Below, piece after piece: positions 1 to 5,050 of a stretch of DNA of 5,050 bases. A program made the translations under genes and the position numbers. The stretch covers positions 1 to 5,050 of the forward strand of contig JANYCP010000171.1 of the NCBI GenBank assembly GCA_025360265.1, in the 5' to 3' direction. Origin of the DNA: Gemmatimonadota bacterium (GTDB taxonomy: Bacteria; Gemmatimonadota; Gemmatimonadetes; Gemmatimonadales; GWC2-71-9). The notes below the pieces were generated by a model, which was given only the letters and a program-made list of their open reading frames with translations, was not told the DNA's origin and ran no database searches. Within the stretch, counting starts at the first letter, position 1; every line of letters begins with the position of its first letter.

Positions 1-465
1 GCCGATGACATCACTCACGAGATAGTCACCCGGCTGGACCGCACGTTCATCACGCCATTCGATCCTGAAGACATTCACCAGCTCGCGTCCAAGCTTGATG
101 ACATCATGGACCGTATTGACAGCACGGCGCGCCGCGCGCGGATTTTCCGCGTTGGTGAAGTGCCGGAAGGCGCGCATCGTCTGGCCGAGGTGATCCAGCG
201 CACGACGGTGCAGGTGCTGGTGGCTGTCCAGGCGCTGCAGAACGAAGACACCGGGTCAGTGCTCGCGGCGTGTCGCCTGATTAAGGGACTCGAGGAAGAA
301 GGCGATGCCATGTACTACCAATGGCTGGGCAAGTTGTTCGAGGACAAGCATGACGCAGTGACCGTCATTACATGGAAGGAACTGTACGATACGATGGAAA
401 AGACGCTGGACAGCGCCGAGGATGCCGCCAACGTGATCGAGTCAGTCACGATCAAGCACGGCTGA
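1..465 (+). CDS. DUF47 / PhoU-like phosphate transport regulator (5' end missing)
   Basis: This is the C-terminal part of a DUF47 (PhoU-like, PF01865-type) protein. The reading frame is open from base 1 and 154 residues are visible before the TGA. Family members are usually a little over 200 residues, so about 50 N-terminal residues probably lie upstream. The start of the visible part (residues 3-37) carries the family hallmark with ITHEIV, then TFITPFDPEDIH and LASKLDDIMD. The rest is predicted all-helical, with acidic ExxxD-type motifs (E98-E99-E100-G-D102; D137 to D141 in the segment ending ANVIE) like those that bind metals in PhoU bundles. An internal ATG at 106 would remove the hallmark and is not the start. 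PhoU-like proteins of this group are cytoplasmic and usually sit beside PiT permeases, which they are thought to modulate. Here the PiT start codon follows the stop after 3 bases, so the two are almost certainly co-translated. The family is certain; the regulatory role is inferred from the family. Confidence 0.93.
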   Translation, partial: ADDITHEIVTRLDRTFITPFDPEDIHQLASKLDDIMDRIDSTARRARIFRVGEVPEGAHRLAEVIQRTTVQVLVAVQALQNEDTGSVLAACRLIKGLEEEGDAMYYQWLGKLFEDKHDAVTVITWKELYDTMEKTLDSAEDAANVIESVTIKHG

Positions 466-468
466 CGC

Positions 469-1500
469 ATGGATCACAGCGTTCCGTTCGTGCTCGCGGT
501 CGTGGTGGTCGCGCTCATTTTCGATTTTATCAACGGCTTTCACGACAGCGCCAATTCCATCGCCACGGTCGTCGCGACGCGCGTGCTCTCACCACGCTTC
601 GCCGTGCTCTGGGCAGCGGGTTTCAACTTCCTCGCAGCCTTCGTGGTCGGCACCGCTGTTGCGAAGACATTCGCCAAGGGACTCATTGATCCGTCAGTCG
701 TGACGCCATCGCTGGTTTTTGCCGGGCTGTGCGGCGCCATCGTGTGGAACCTGCTTACCTGGTGGCTTGGCCTGCCCAGTTCGTCATCGCATGCCCTGAT
801 GGGTGGTTATGCCGGCGCGGCCCTGGCCAAAGCCGGGTTCAGCGCCATCATTGTCGCCGGATGGGTGAAGCCGATTCTCGGCATCGTCGTGTCGCCGCTG
901 CTCGGCATGACCCTTGGTCTGGGGTTGTCTGTCGTGTTGTCATGGGGGCTTTGGCGCGCCGACGGCCGGTCGATGCAGTGGCTCTTCCGCAAACTGCAAC
1001 TGGTGTCGGCCGGCCTCTATTCGCTGGCGCACGGCTCCAATGATGCCCAGAAGACGATGGGGATCATCGTCTCACTCCTGGTGTCCTCCCAGGCGTTGTT
1101 CGCCACGGAAACCGGCGCGCTGCATCGGTTCTACCTCGCCGGCGCCGACCACATTCCGTTCTGGATCGTGATGTCCTGCTACGCAGCCATCGCCGCCGGT
1201 ACGTCAATGGGCGGTTGGCGGATCGTGCGAACCATGGGGATGCGGATCACGCGCCTGCGGCCCTTCGACGGGTTCTGTGCCGAGACTGGTGGCGCGGTGA
1301 CACTGTTGTTTGCCTCCTCGCTTGGCGTACCGGTGAGCACCACGCACACAATTACCGGGGCGATCGTTGGCGTCGGAGCATCGAAGCGCCTCGGGGCGGT
1401 GCGCTGGGGCGTGGCGCGCCGCATCGTCTGGGCGTGGGTGTTCACCATCCCGGCCGCGGCGGCGATCGCAGCATTGATCTTCCTGATCCTCCCGAAGTAA
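469..1500 (+). CDS. PiT-family inorganic phosphate permease
   Basis: This is an inner-membrane, low-affinity inorganic phosphate transporter of the PiT family (PHO4, PF01384), 343 residues long. It belongs to the short bacterial form, compared with about 500 residues for E. coli PitA. The fold is an inverted duplication and both halves show their signatures. The first half has GFHDSANSIAT (residues 23-33, with D26 and N29) and GLPSSSSHALMGG (101-113). The second half has AHGSNDAQKTMG (187-198) and GVPVSTTHTITG (286-297). Hydrophobic stretches fill most of the protein, starting with about residues 6-22, and a hydrophilic loop with WRADGRS lies near residues 162-170. Bacterial PiT proteins carry phosphate, often as a metal-phosphate complex, with H+ or Na+; the ion used here cannot be read from the sequence. 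The ATG starts 3 bases after the DUF47 stop without a convincing Shine-Dalgarno sequence, which points to translational coupling. Confidence 0.96.
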   Translation: MDHSVPFVLAVVVVALIFDFINGFHDSANSIATVVATRVLSPRFAVLWAAGFNFLAAFVVGTAVAKTFAKGLIDPSVVTPSLVFAGLCGAIVWNLLTWWLGLPSSSSHALMGGYAGAALAKAGFSAIIVAGWVKPILGIVVSPLLGMTLGLGLSVVLSWGLWRADGRSMQWLFRKLQLVSAGLYSLAHGSNDAQKTMGIIVSLLVSSQALFATETGALHRFYLAGADHIPFWIVMSCYAAIAAGTSMGGWRIVRTMGMRITRLRPFDGFCAETGGAVTLLFASSLGVPVSTTHTITGAIVGVGASKRLGAVRWGVARRIVWAWVFTIPAAAAIAALIFLILPK

Positions 1501-1508
1501 GTCGAACG

Positions 1509-2591
1509 GTGTCTCACCCCACTCCACCGTCCGGCCTCAGCCGCGAACAGCTCCTTGAGCTCTATCGCTGGATGCGACTTACCCGCACGCTGGAGGAGCG
1601 CCTCGTCGCCCTCTACCGCCAGACCAAGGTGGTGGGCGGGCTCTTTCGTTCGCTCGGCCAGGAAGCCTGCGCGGTGGGATCGGCGTTTGCTCTGCAGCGG
1701 CGCGATGTGTTGTCGCCGTTGATTCGCAATCTGGGCTCGATGCTGGTGAAAGGCGCCGAACCAATCGAAATCCTCCGTCAATACATGGCCAAGGGCGATT
1801 CGCCCACGCGTGGCCGTGAACTCAACATTCACTTCGGTGACGTGGTTGATCGCAACTTCGTCGGACAGATCTCGCATCTGGGCGACATGGTGCCGGTGAT
1901 GGCGGGTGTGACGCTGACATTCAAGATGCGCGGTGAGCCGCGGGTCGGCCTTGTCTACGTTGGTGATGGCGCGACGAGCACTGGCGCCTTTCACGAAGGG
2001 ATCAACTTTGCGGCGGTGCAGAAATGCCCGCTCGTCGTTGTCGTGGAAAACAATGGCTATGCCTACTCCACGCCGACCAGCAAACAGACTGCGGCAGCAC
2101 AACTCGTCGACAAGGCAATCGGCTACGGCGTACCGGGTGCTCGTGCTGACGGTAACGACGTGCTCGCTGTGTATGAAGTGACTCGGGCGGCGGTGGACCA
2201 CGCCCGGTCCGGGCATGGCGTGGTGCTGCTGGAACTGATGACGTACCGCCGCAAGGGCCACGCCGAGCACGACAGTCAGAGCTACGTCCCGGCCGGCGAG
2301 ATCGAGCGCTGGGCCGAGCAGAATGATCCCATTGATCGGTACGTGGCGCGACTGACGGGAGAGTTCGGATTCGATCTCGCGGCACTCACTGCGATCGACG
2401 AGGAAGTGCGCGCGACCGTTGATGCCGCCACGGACGTCGCGGAAGCCTCGCCACCCTGCGATGGGCCGGATGCCCTGCGTGGAGTGTACGTCGATCCGGC
2501 GACGATGCCGTCCCTCTGGTATCGCGGCGAGGCGACGTCCGCCGTGGCGACCCATGAACGTCCCGCCGGCTGGGGGACGCACGATGGCTGA
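1509..2591 (+). CDS. 2-oxo acid dehydrogenase E1 component, alpha subunit (thiamine diphosphate-dependent)
   Basis: This is the alpha subunit (360 residues) of a heterotetrameric E1, which decarboxylates a 2-oxo acid on thiamine diphosphate and passes the acyl group to the lipoyl arm of E2 in the cytoplasm. The ThDP/Mg2+ motif runs from GDG (152-154) to ENN (180-182). Other family marks are RTLEERL (26-32), SLGQEA (48-53), SHLGDMVP (122-129) and the cofactor loop YRRKGHAEHD (246-255, with H251). Conserved sequence ends near residue 329 (ASPPCDGPDALRGVYVD); the last 30 residues look like an unconserved tail. The GTG at 1509 is the best start: it leaves 8 bases after the PiT stop and keeps the LYRWMRLTR helix, which the next in-frame ATG at 1572 would cut. 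No good Shine-Dalgarno is visible, so translation is probably coupled to the PiT gene. The frame stays open back to 1215, but that part overlaps PiT and reads as nonsense. The form is closer to branched-chain or generic 2-oxo acid dehydrogenases than to classical pyruvate dehydrogenase, but the substrate is open. Confidence 0.93.
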   Translation: MSHPTPPSGLSREQLLELYRWMRLTRTLEERLVALYRQTKVVGGLFRSLGQEACAVGSAFALQRRDVLSPLIRNLGSMLVKGAEPIEILRQYMAKGDSPTRGRELNIHFGDVVDRNFVGQISHLGDMVPVMAGVTLTFKMRGEPRVGLVYVGDGATSTGAFHEGINFAAVQKCPLVVVVENNGYAYSTPTSKQTAAAQLVDKAIGYGVPGARADGNDVLAVYEVTRAAVDHARSGHGVVLLELMTYRRKGHAEHDSQSYVPAGEIERWAEQNDPIDRYVARLTGEFGFDLAALTAIDEEVRATVDAATDVAEASPPCDGPDALRGVYVDPATMPSLWYRGEATSAVATHERPAGWGTHDG

Positions 2592-3561
2592 AATCACCTT
2601 TCTCGAAGCAATTCGTGAAGGCCTCGACGAAGAAATGCAGCGCGATCCCAATGTCTTCTGTCTGGGCGAAGACATTGGAGGATTTGGCGGCGCGTTCAAG
2701 GTGACTGAGGGGCTGCAGGCGAAACATGGCGAGGCTCGCGTCATCGATACGCCGATCTCGGAAGCCGGCATTGTCGGTGCGGCCGCCGGTGCGGCGCACT
2801 ATGGCATGCGCCCCGTCGTCGAAATGCAGTTCATCGACTTCGTGTCGTGTGCGTACGACATGCTGACGAATTACGTCGCGACCGCGCGGTACCGGGCATT
2901 TCTGCCATGTCCGATCGTGGTACGAGGCCCGTCGGGCGGATACGTGCGGGGGGGGCCGTTTCATTCACAGAATCCTGAAGCAGCCTTCCTGCATACGCCG
3001 GGTTTGAAGATCGCCTACCCGGCAACGGCCGAAGACGCCAAGGGGATGATCAAGGCGGCCATTCGCGACGATGATCCGGTGCTCTTCTTCGAGCACAAGT
3101 ATCTCTATCGTCGGATCAAAGGCACCATGCCTCCCGGTGATCATGTCGTGCCGCTCGGCAAGGCGCGCGTGGCACGGGAAGGGAAGGACCTTTCGATCAT
3201 CACGTATGCGGCGACGGTGTGGAAGGCGCTCGAAGCCGCGGAGCAACTCGAAAAGGAAGACGGCCTGTCGGTGGAGGTGATCGATCTTCGTTCTTTGCTG
3301 CCTCTCGATGACGAAGCGATCGTCGCGACCGTCCGGAAGACCAATCGGGTGCTCGTGGTCCATGAGGACACGGTTACGGGTGGTCTTGCTGGCGAAATCA
3401 CGGCGCGGATCAACGAGCTATGCTTCGAGTGGCTCGATGCGCCAGTTCGACGGGTCGCGGCGCACGATGTGCCGTTGCCGTACGCGCCGCCGCTTGAGGA
3501 TTACGTTTTACCCCAGACATCGGATATCGTGCGCGCGAGTCGCTGGCTCGCCGCCTACTGA
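2584..3561 (+). CDS. 2-oxo acid dehydrogenase E1 component, beta subunit
   Basis: This is the beta subunit (325 residues, the usual family length) that completes the E1 active site with the alpha subunit. The N-terminal pyrimidine-binding domain (about 4-175) shows LGEDIGGFGGAFKVT (27-41), TPISEAGIVG (56-65), in which E60 is the glutamate expected to activate ThDP, and GGPFHSQ (123-129), where H127 is the conserved active-site histidine. The C-terminal transketolase-like domain (about 195-318) carries VIDLRSLLPLD (232-242) and a VVHED segment followed by GGLAGEI. The ATG at 2584 overlaps the end of the alpha gene by 8 bases and has a G-rich Shine-Dalgarno-like stretch (GGGGGA, 2572-2577) six bases upstream. 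The frame is open further upstream to 2419, but that part lies inside the alpha gene and does not match the family. Overlap and order alpha-beta-E2 are typical for these operons and help keep subunit amounts equal. A run of eight G lies at 2948-2955. No key residue appears to be missing. Confidence 0.95.
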   Translation: MAEITFLEAIREGLDEEMQRDPNVFCLGEDIGGFGGAFKVTEGLQAKHGEARVIDTPISEAGIVGAAAGAAHYGMRPVVEMQFIDFVSCAYDMLTNYVATARYRAFLPCPIVVRGPSGGYVRGGPFHSQNPEAAFLHTPGLKIAYPATAEDAKGMIKAAIRDDDPVLFFEHKYLYRRIKGTMPPGDHVVPLGKARVAREGKDLSIITYAATVWKALEAAEQLEKEDGLSVEVIDLRSLLPLDDEAIVATVRKTNRVLVVHEDTVTGGLAGEITARINELCFEWLDAPVRRVAAHDVPLPYAPPLEDYVLPQTSDIVRASRWLAAY

Positions 3562-3572
3562 AGCAGCAGACT

Positions 3573-3578
3573 GAGGAG
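3573..3578 (+). promoter_or_regulatory. Shine-Dalgarno site of the E2 gene
   Basis: GAGGAG stands five bases before the ATG at 3584. It is the only strong Shine-Dalgarno sequence in the window, and it lies in the longest gap between genes (22 bases). It fixes the E2 start and suggests that E2 is initiated independently, unlike the E1 genes, which look translationally coupled to the gene before them. More E2 than E1 per transcript would suit a complex built on a multi-copy E2 core; this last point is inference. Confidence 0.8.
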
Positions 3579-3583
3579 TAGTC

Positions 3584-4936
3584 ATGGCACGGATTGATGT
3601 GATCATGCCGCAAATGGGCGAATCGATCACCGAGGGTACCATGTCGCGGTGGATCAAGAAGGTCGGCGACACGGTCAAGCGCGACGAGCCGATTTTCGAG
3701 ATCTCGACTGACAAGGTGGACGCCGAGATTCCGGCGCCCAATGCCGGCGTGCTCGCCGAAGTCATCGTGACCGAAGGGCAGACCGTTGCCGTCGGAACCG
3801 TCGTCGCGCGAATCGAAACTGATGCCAGCACTGCTGTCGCCGCGCCAGCCGCTGCGCCGCCAGCGCCCGTTGTAGGAGCGCAGCAGGTTGCGCCCACTGC
3901 ACCCGGTGTTCCACCCGCAGCGCCGCGGGCGGCCAAGACCGCCGCACCAACGCCCACCGGTGACGAATCAGCTGAGGAGCGACTCAAGCGGAAGTCGACG
4001 CCGCTCGTTCGCAAGATGGTGGAGGATCACAATCTCGATCTCGGCGTGATCCCGGGAAGCGGATCGGCCGGACGCGTGACGAAACAGGATGTGCTGACAT
4101 ACCTCGAAAGCGGCGCACCGGCACCAGCCGCGGCATCGCCGACACCGGGTCCCGTTGTCGGGGCGCAGCATCCTGCACCCGCTGTATCCGCCCCGCCGAC
4201 CGTCCCCGCCACTGCGGCCGTGGCCGCATGGGAAGGGGATCGCGTCGAACCGTGGAGCCGCATTCGCAAACTCACCGCCGACCATATGGTGCTCTCGCGT
4301 CGCGTCTCGGCCCACGTCAACTCGCTGATCGAAATCGATTTCAGCCACGTAGCGGGTGTCCGAAAGAAGTACAAGGATGACTACGCGGAACGTGGCGTCA
4401 ACCTCACGTTCCTCGCATTCATCGTGAAGGCAATCGCCGACAACCTGCGCAAGCATCCCATCGTCAACGCCGCAGTCTCAGGTGACAACACCGTCTATCG
4501 TCGTGACATCAACGTCGGTATCGCGGTGGCGCTCGACTGGGGTCTCATCGTTCCGGTGATTCGCCATGCTGACGAGCTTTCGCTGCTCGGCGTTGCGCGT
4601 GGTGTGCAGGATCTGGCCGATCGCGCCCGCAACAAGCGCCTGACACCGGAAGACGTGCAGAGGGGCACCTTCACGATCACGAATCCTGGTGGCTTCGGCA
4701 CCTATGTCGGGACGCCGATCATCAATCAGCCGCAGGTGGCGATCCTCGCGGTCGGCGCGATCGAGAAGCGGCCGGCAGTCATCACGATGCCGGATGGCAG
4801 CGACGCGATCGGGGTGCGCACGAAGGGAATGTTCTGCATGGCCTACGATCACCGCGTGGTCGATGGTGCCGATGCCGACAGGTTCCTGGCCGATGTTCGC
4901 AAGACGCTGCACGCGTTCCCCGAAAGCCAGGGCTGA
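3584..4936 (+). CDS. 2-oxo acid dehydrogenase E2 component (dihydrolipoyl acyltransferase)
   Basis: This is the E2 core enzyme (450 residues), which takes the acyl group from E1 on a lipoyl-lysine arm and moves it to coenzyme A. Domains in order: one lipoyl domain (1-78, GESITEG at 12-18, lipoylated lysine K44 in STDKVDAEIP); a first Ala/Pro linker (about 79-130); a peripheral-subunit-binding domain (about 137-174, with STPLVRKM and GSAGRVTKQDV), which should bind E1 or E3; a second Ala/Pro linker (about 178-217); and the acyltransferase core (about 220-446). The core ends with the catalytic motif DHRVVDG (422-428), where H423 and D427 are the active-site residues, and it also holds FTITNPGGFGT and GTPIINQPQVAIL. 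Length and architecture are normal. Each linker contains a PVVGAQ motif encoded by a repeated 30-base segment. The acyl group is not settled: core features resemble branched-chain or generic 2-oxo acid dehydrogenases, but acetyl or succinyl transfer is possible. E3 is not in the window. Confidence 0.95.
   Translation: MARIDVIMPQMGESITEGTMSRWIKKVGDTVKRDEPIFEISTDKVDAEIPAPNAGVLAEVIVTEGQTVAVGTVVARIETDASTAVAAPAAAPPAPVVGAQQVAPTAPGVPPAAPRAAKTAAPTPTGDESAEERLKRKSTPLVRKMVEDHNLDLGVIPGSGSAGRVTKQDVLTYLESGAPAPAAASPTPGPVVGAQHPAPAVSAPPTVPATAAVAAWEGDRVEPWSRIRKLTADHMVLSRRVSAHVNSLIEIDFSHVAGVRKKYKDDYAERGVNLTFLAFIVKAIADNLRKHPIVNAAVSGDNTVYRRDINVGIAVALDWGLIVPVIRHADELSLLGVARGVQDLADRARNKRLTPEDVQRGTFTITNPGGFGTYVGTPIINQPQVAILAVGAIEKRPAVITMPDGSDAIGVRTKGMFCMAYDHRVVDGADADRFLADVRKTLHAFPESQG
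3866..3895 (+). repeat. Imperfect palindromic repeat, copy 1 (first E2 linker)
   Basis: This 30-base segment matches the copy at 4151-4180 at 24 of 30 positions without gaps, and both lie in the same codon phase. It encodes PVVGAQQVAP (residues 95-104). The inner part is an imperfect inverted repeat: GAGCGCAGC at 3876-3884 (left arm) faces GTTGCGCCC at 3887-3895 (right arm), with pairs interrupted by one mismatch and one G-T wobble. The matches at the codon level (CCC GTT GT-, GCG CAG CA-) are closer than an Ala/Pro linker would need for function. Confidence 0.6.
4151..4180 (+). repeat. Imperfect palindromic repeat, copy 2 (second E2 linker)
   Basis: This is the second copy, 285 bases (95 codons) downstream of the first. 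It encodes PVVGAQHPAP (residues 190-199). It forms the cleaner inverted repeat: GGGCGCAG (4161-4168) and CTGCACCC (4173-4180) pair in seven of eight positions around the four-base centre CATC. The six differences from copy 1 lie at positions 9, 12, 21-23 and 27 of the repeat; copy 1 carries the other arm in its less damaged form (TGCGCCC), so the two together suggest a more perfect ancestral palindrome. Confidence 0.6.
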
Positions 4937-4937
4937 C

Positions 4938-5050
4938 ATGGCGAGAATCATCACGGACGCAGCCGGCGCCAAGTGGGAAGTCACGCCGAGCGGGCGGCGT
5001 ACGCAATACGGCTCGGATGAGGTGTCGCTTGAGTTTCAGCGTGTCGGCGA
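4938..5050 (+). CDS. Hypothetical protein, N-terminal fragment (3' end missing)
   Basis: An ORF starts with ATG one base after the E2 stop and stays open to the window edge (37 codons). It begins MARIITDAAGAKWEVTPSG and continues with TQYGSDEVSLEF. I do not recognise a named family. The fragment is soluble-looking, without signal peptide or membrane segment, and mixed in charge; a short hydrophilic start with a tryptophan-glutamate-valine core could be a small beta-rich domain, but that is a guess. AGGG at 4929-4932, five bases before the ATG, is a weak Shine-Dalgarno candidate, and the stop-to-start distance suggests translational coupling with E2. Codon use resembles that of the neighbours (mostly G or C in the third position), which supports a real gene. 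Its place next to E2 suggests expression with the complex but proves no role in it. Confidence 0.65.
   Translation, partial: MARIITDAAGAKWEVTPSGRRTQYGSDEVSLEFQRVG

Noticed and set aside
1215..1508. Upstream extension of the E1 alpha frame with an earlier ATG
   Set aside because: This part lies within the PiT coding sequence, reads as low-complexity Arg/Gly/His-rich sequence and has no E1 alpha similarity; the GTG at 1509 gives a normal N-terminus.
1498..1512. A promoter or terminator between PiT and E1 alpha
   Set aside because: Only 8 bases separate stop and start; no -10/-35 pair or hairpin with a T-run could be supported there. A promoter inside the PiT gene cannot be excluded by eye.
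2419..2583. Upstream extension of the E1 beta frame
   Set aside because: It overlaps the conserved C-terminal part of E1 alpha and gives proline- and arginine-rich nonsense. The ATG at 2584 begins exactly at the family's usual N-terminus (ITFLEAIREGL).
1179..2771. A 530-residue open frame on the - strand, antisense to PiT, E1 alpha and E1 beta
   Set aside because: It overlaps three genes with clear family motifs on the + strand. Its product is rich in Arg, His and Ala without recognisable domains, which is typical for the antisense shadow of GC-rich genes with G/C in third codon positions.
4161..4180. The palindrome in the second linker as a transcription terminator
   Set aside because: It lies inside the E2 coding sequence, its stem has a mismatch and no T-run follows, so an intrinsic terminator is not supported.

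Overview
The window is compact, GC-rich bacterial DNA (estimated by eye at a little over 60% GC) with six genes, all on the + strand, almost without spacers. The largest gap between genes is 22 bases and two genes overlap. The first and last genes run off the edges. The organism is probably a GC-rich Gram-negative. The style of the 2-oxo acid dehydrogenase subunits and the start of the last gene remind me of Gemmatimonadota, but that is an impression and not a placement.

Bases 1-1500 hold a phosphate pair: the C-terminal three quarters of a DUF47/PhoU-like protein, then a 343-residue PiT-family inorganic phosphate permease. This is a common bacterial pairing, in which the PhoU-like protein is thought to control the permease.

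Bases 1509-4936 encode three of the four parts of a 2-oxo acid dehydrogenase complex with a split (alpha/beta) E1: E1 alpha (GTG start), E1 beta (8-base overlap with E1 alpha) and E2, which has one lipoyl domain, a peripheral-subunit-binding domain and an acyltransferase core. Together with an E3 dihydrolipoamide dehydrogenase, not found here, they would decarboxylate a 2-oxo acid and transfer the acyl group to CoA, making NADH. The E1 form and E2 core look more like branched-chain/generic 2-oxo acid dehydrogenases than classical pyruvate dehydrogenase, but the sequence does not settle the substrate.

From 4938 a further gene starts one base after the E2 stop. Only 37 codons are visible and its function is unknown.

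The tight spacing suggests that all six genes could be read on one transcript, which would link phosphate uptake to acyl-CoA production. No promoter or terminator could be supported. The most unusual sequence feature is a near-identical 30-base, partly palindromic segment present once in each of the two flexible Ala/Pro linkers of E2, in the same reading frame. It could be the trace of a small palindromic repeat element that inserted in frame, or of a linker duplication. No RNA genes, CRISPR arrays, insertion sequences or clear novel system were found.
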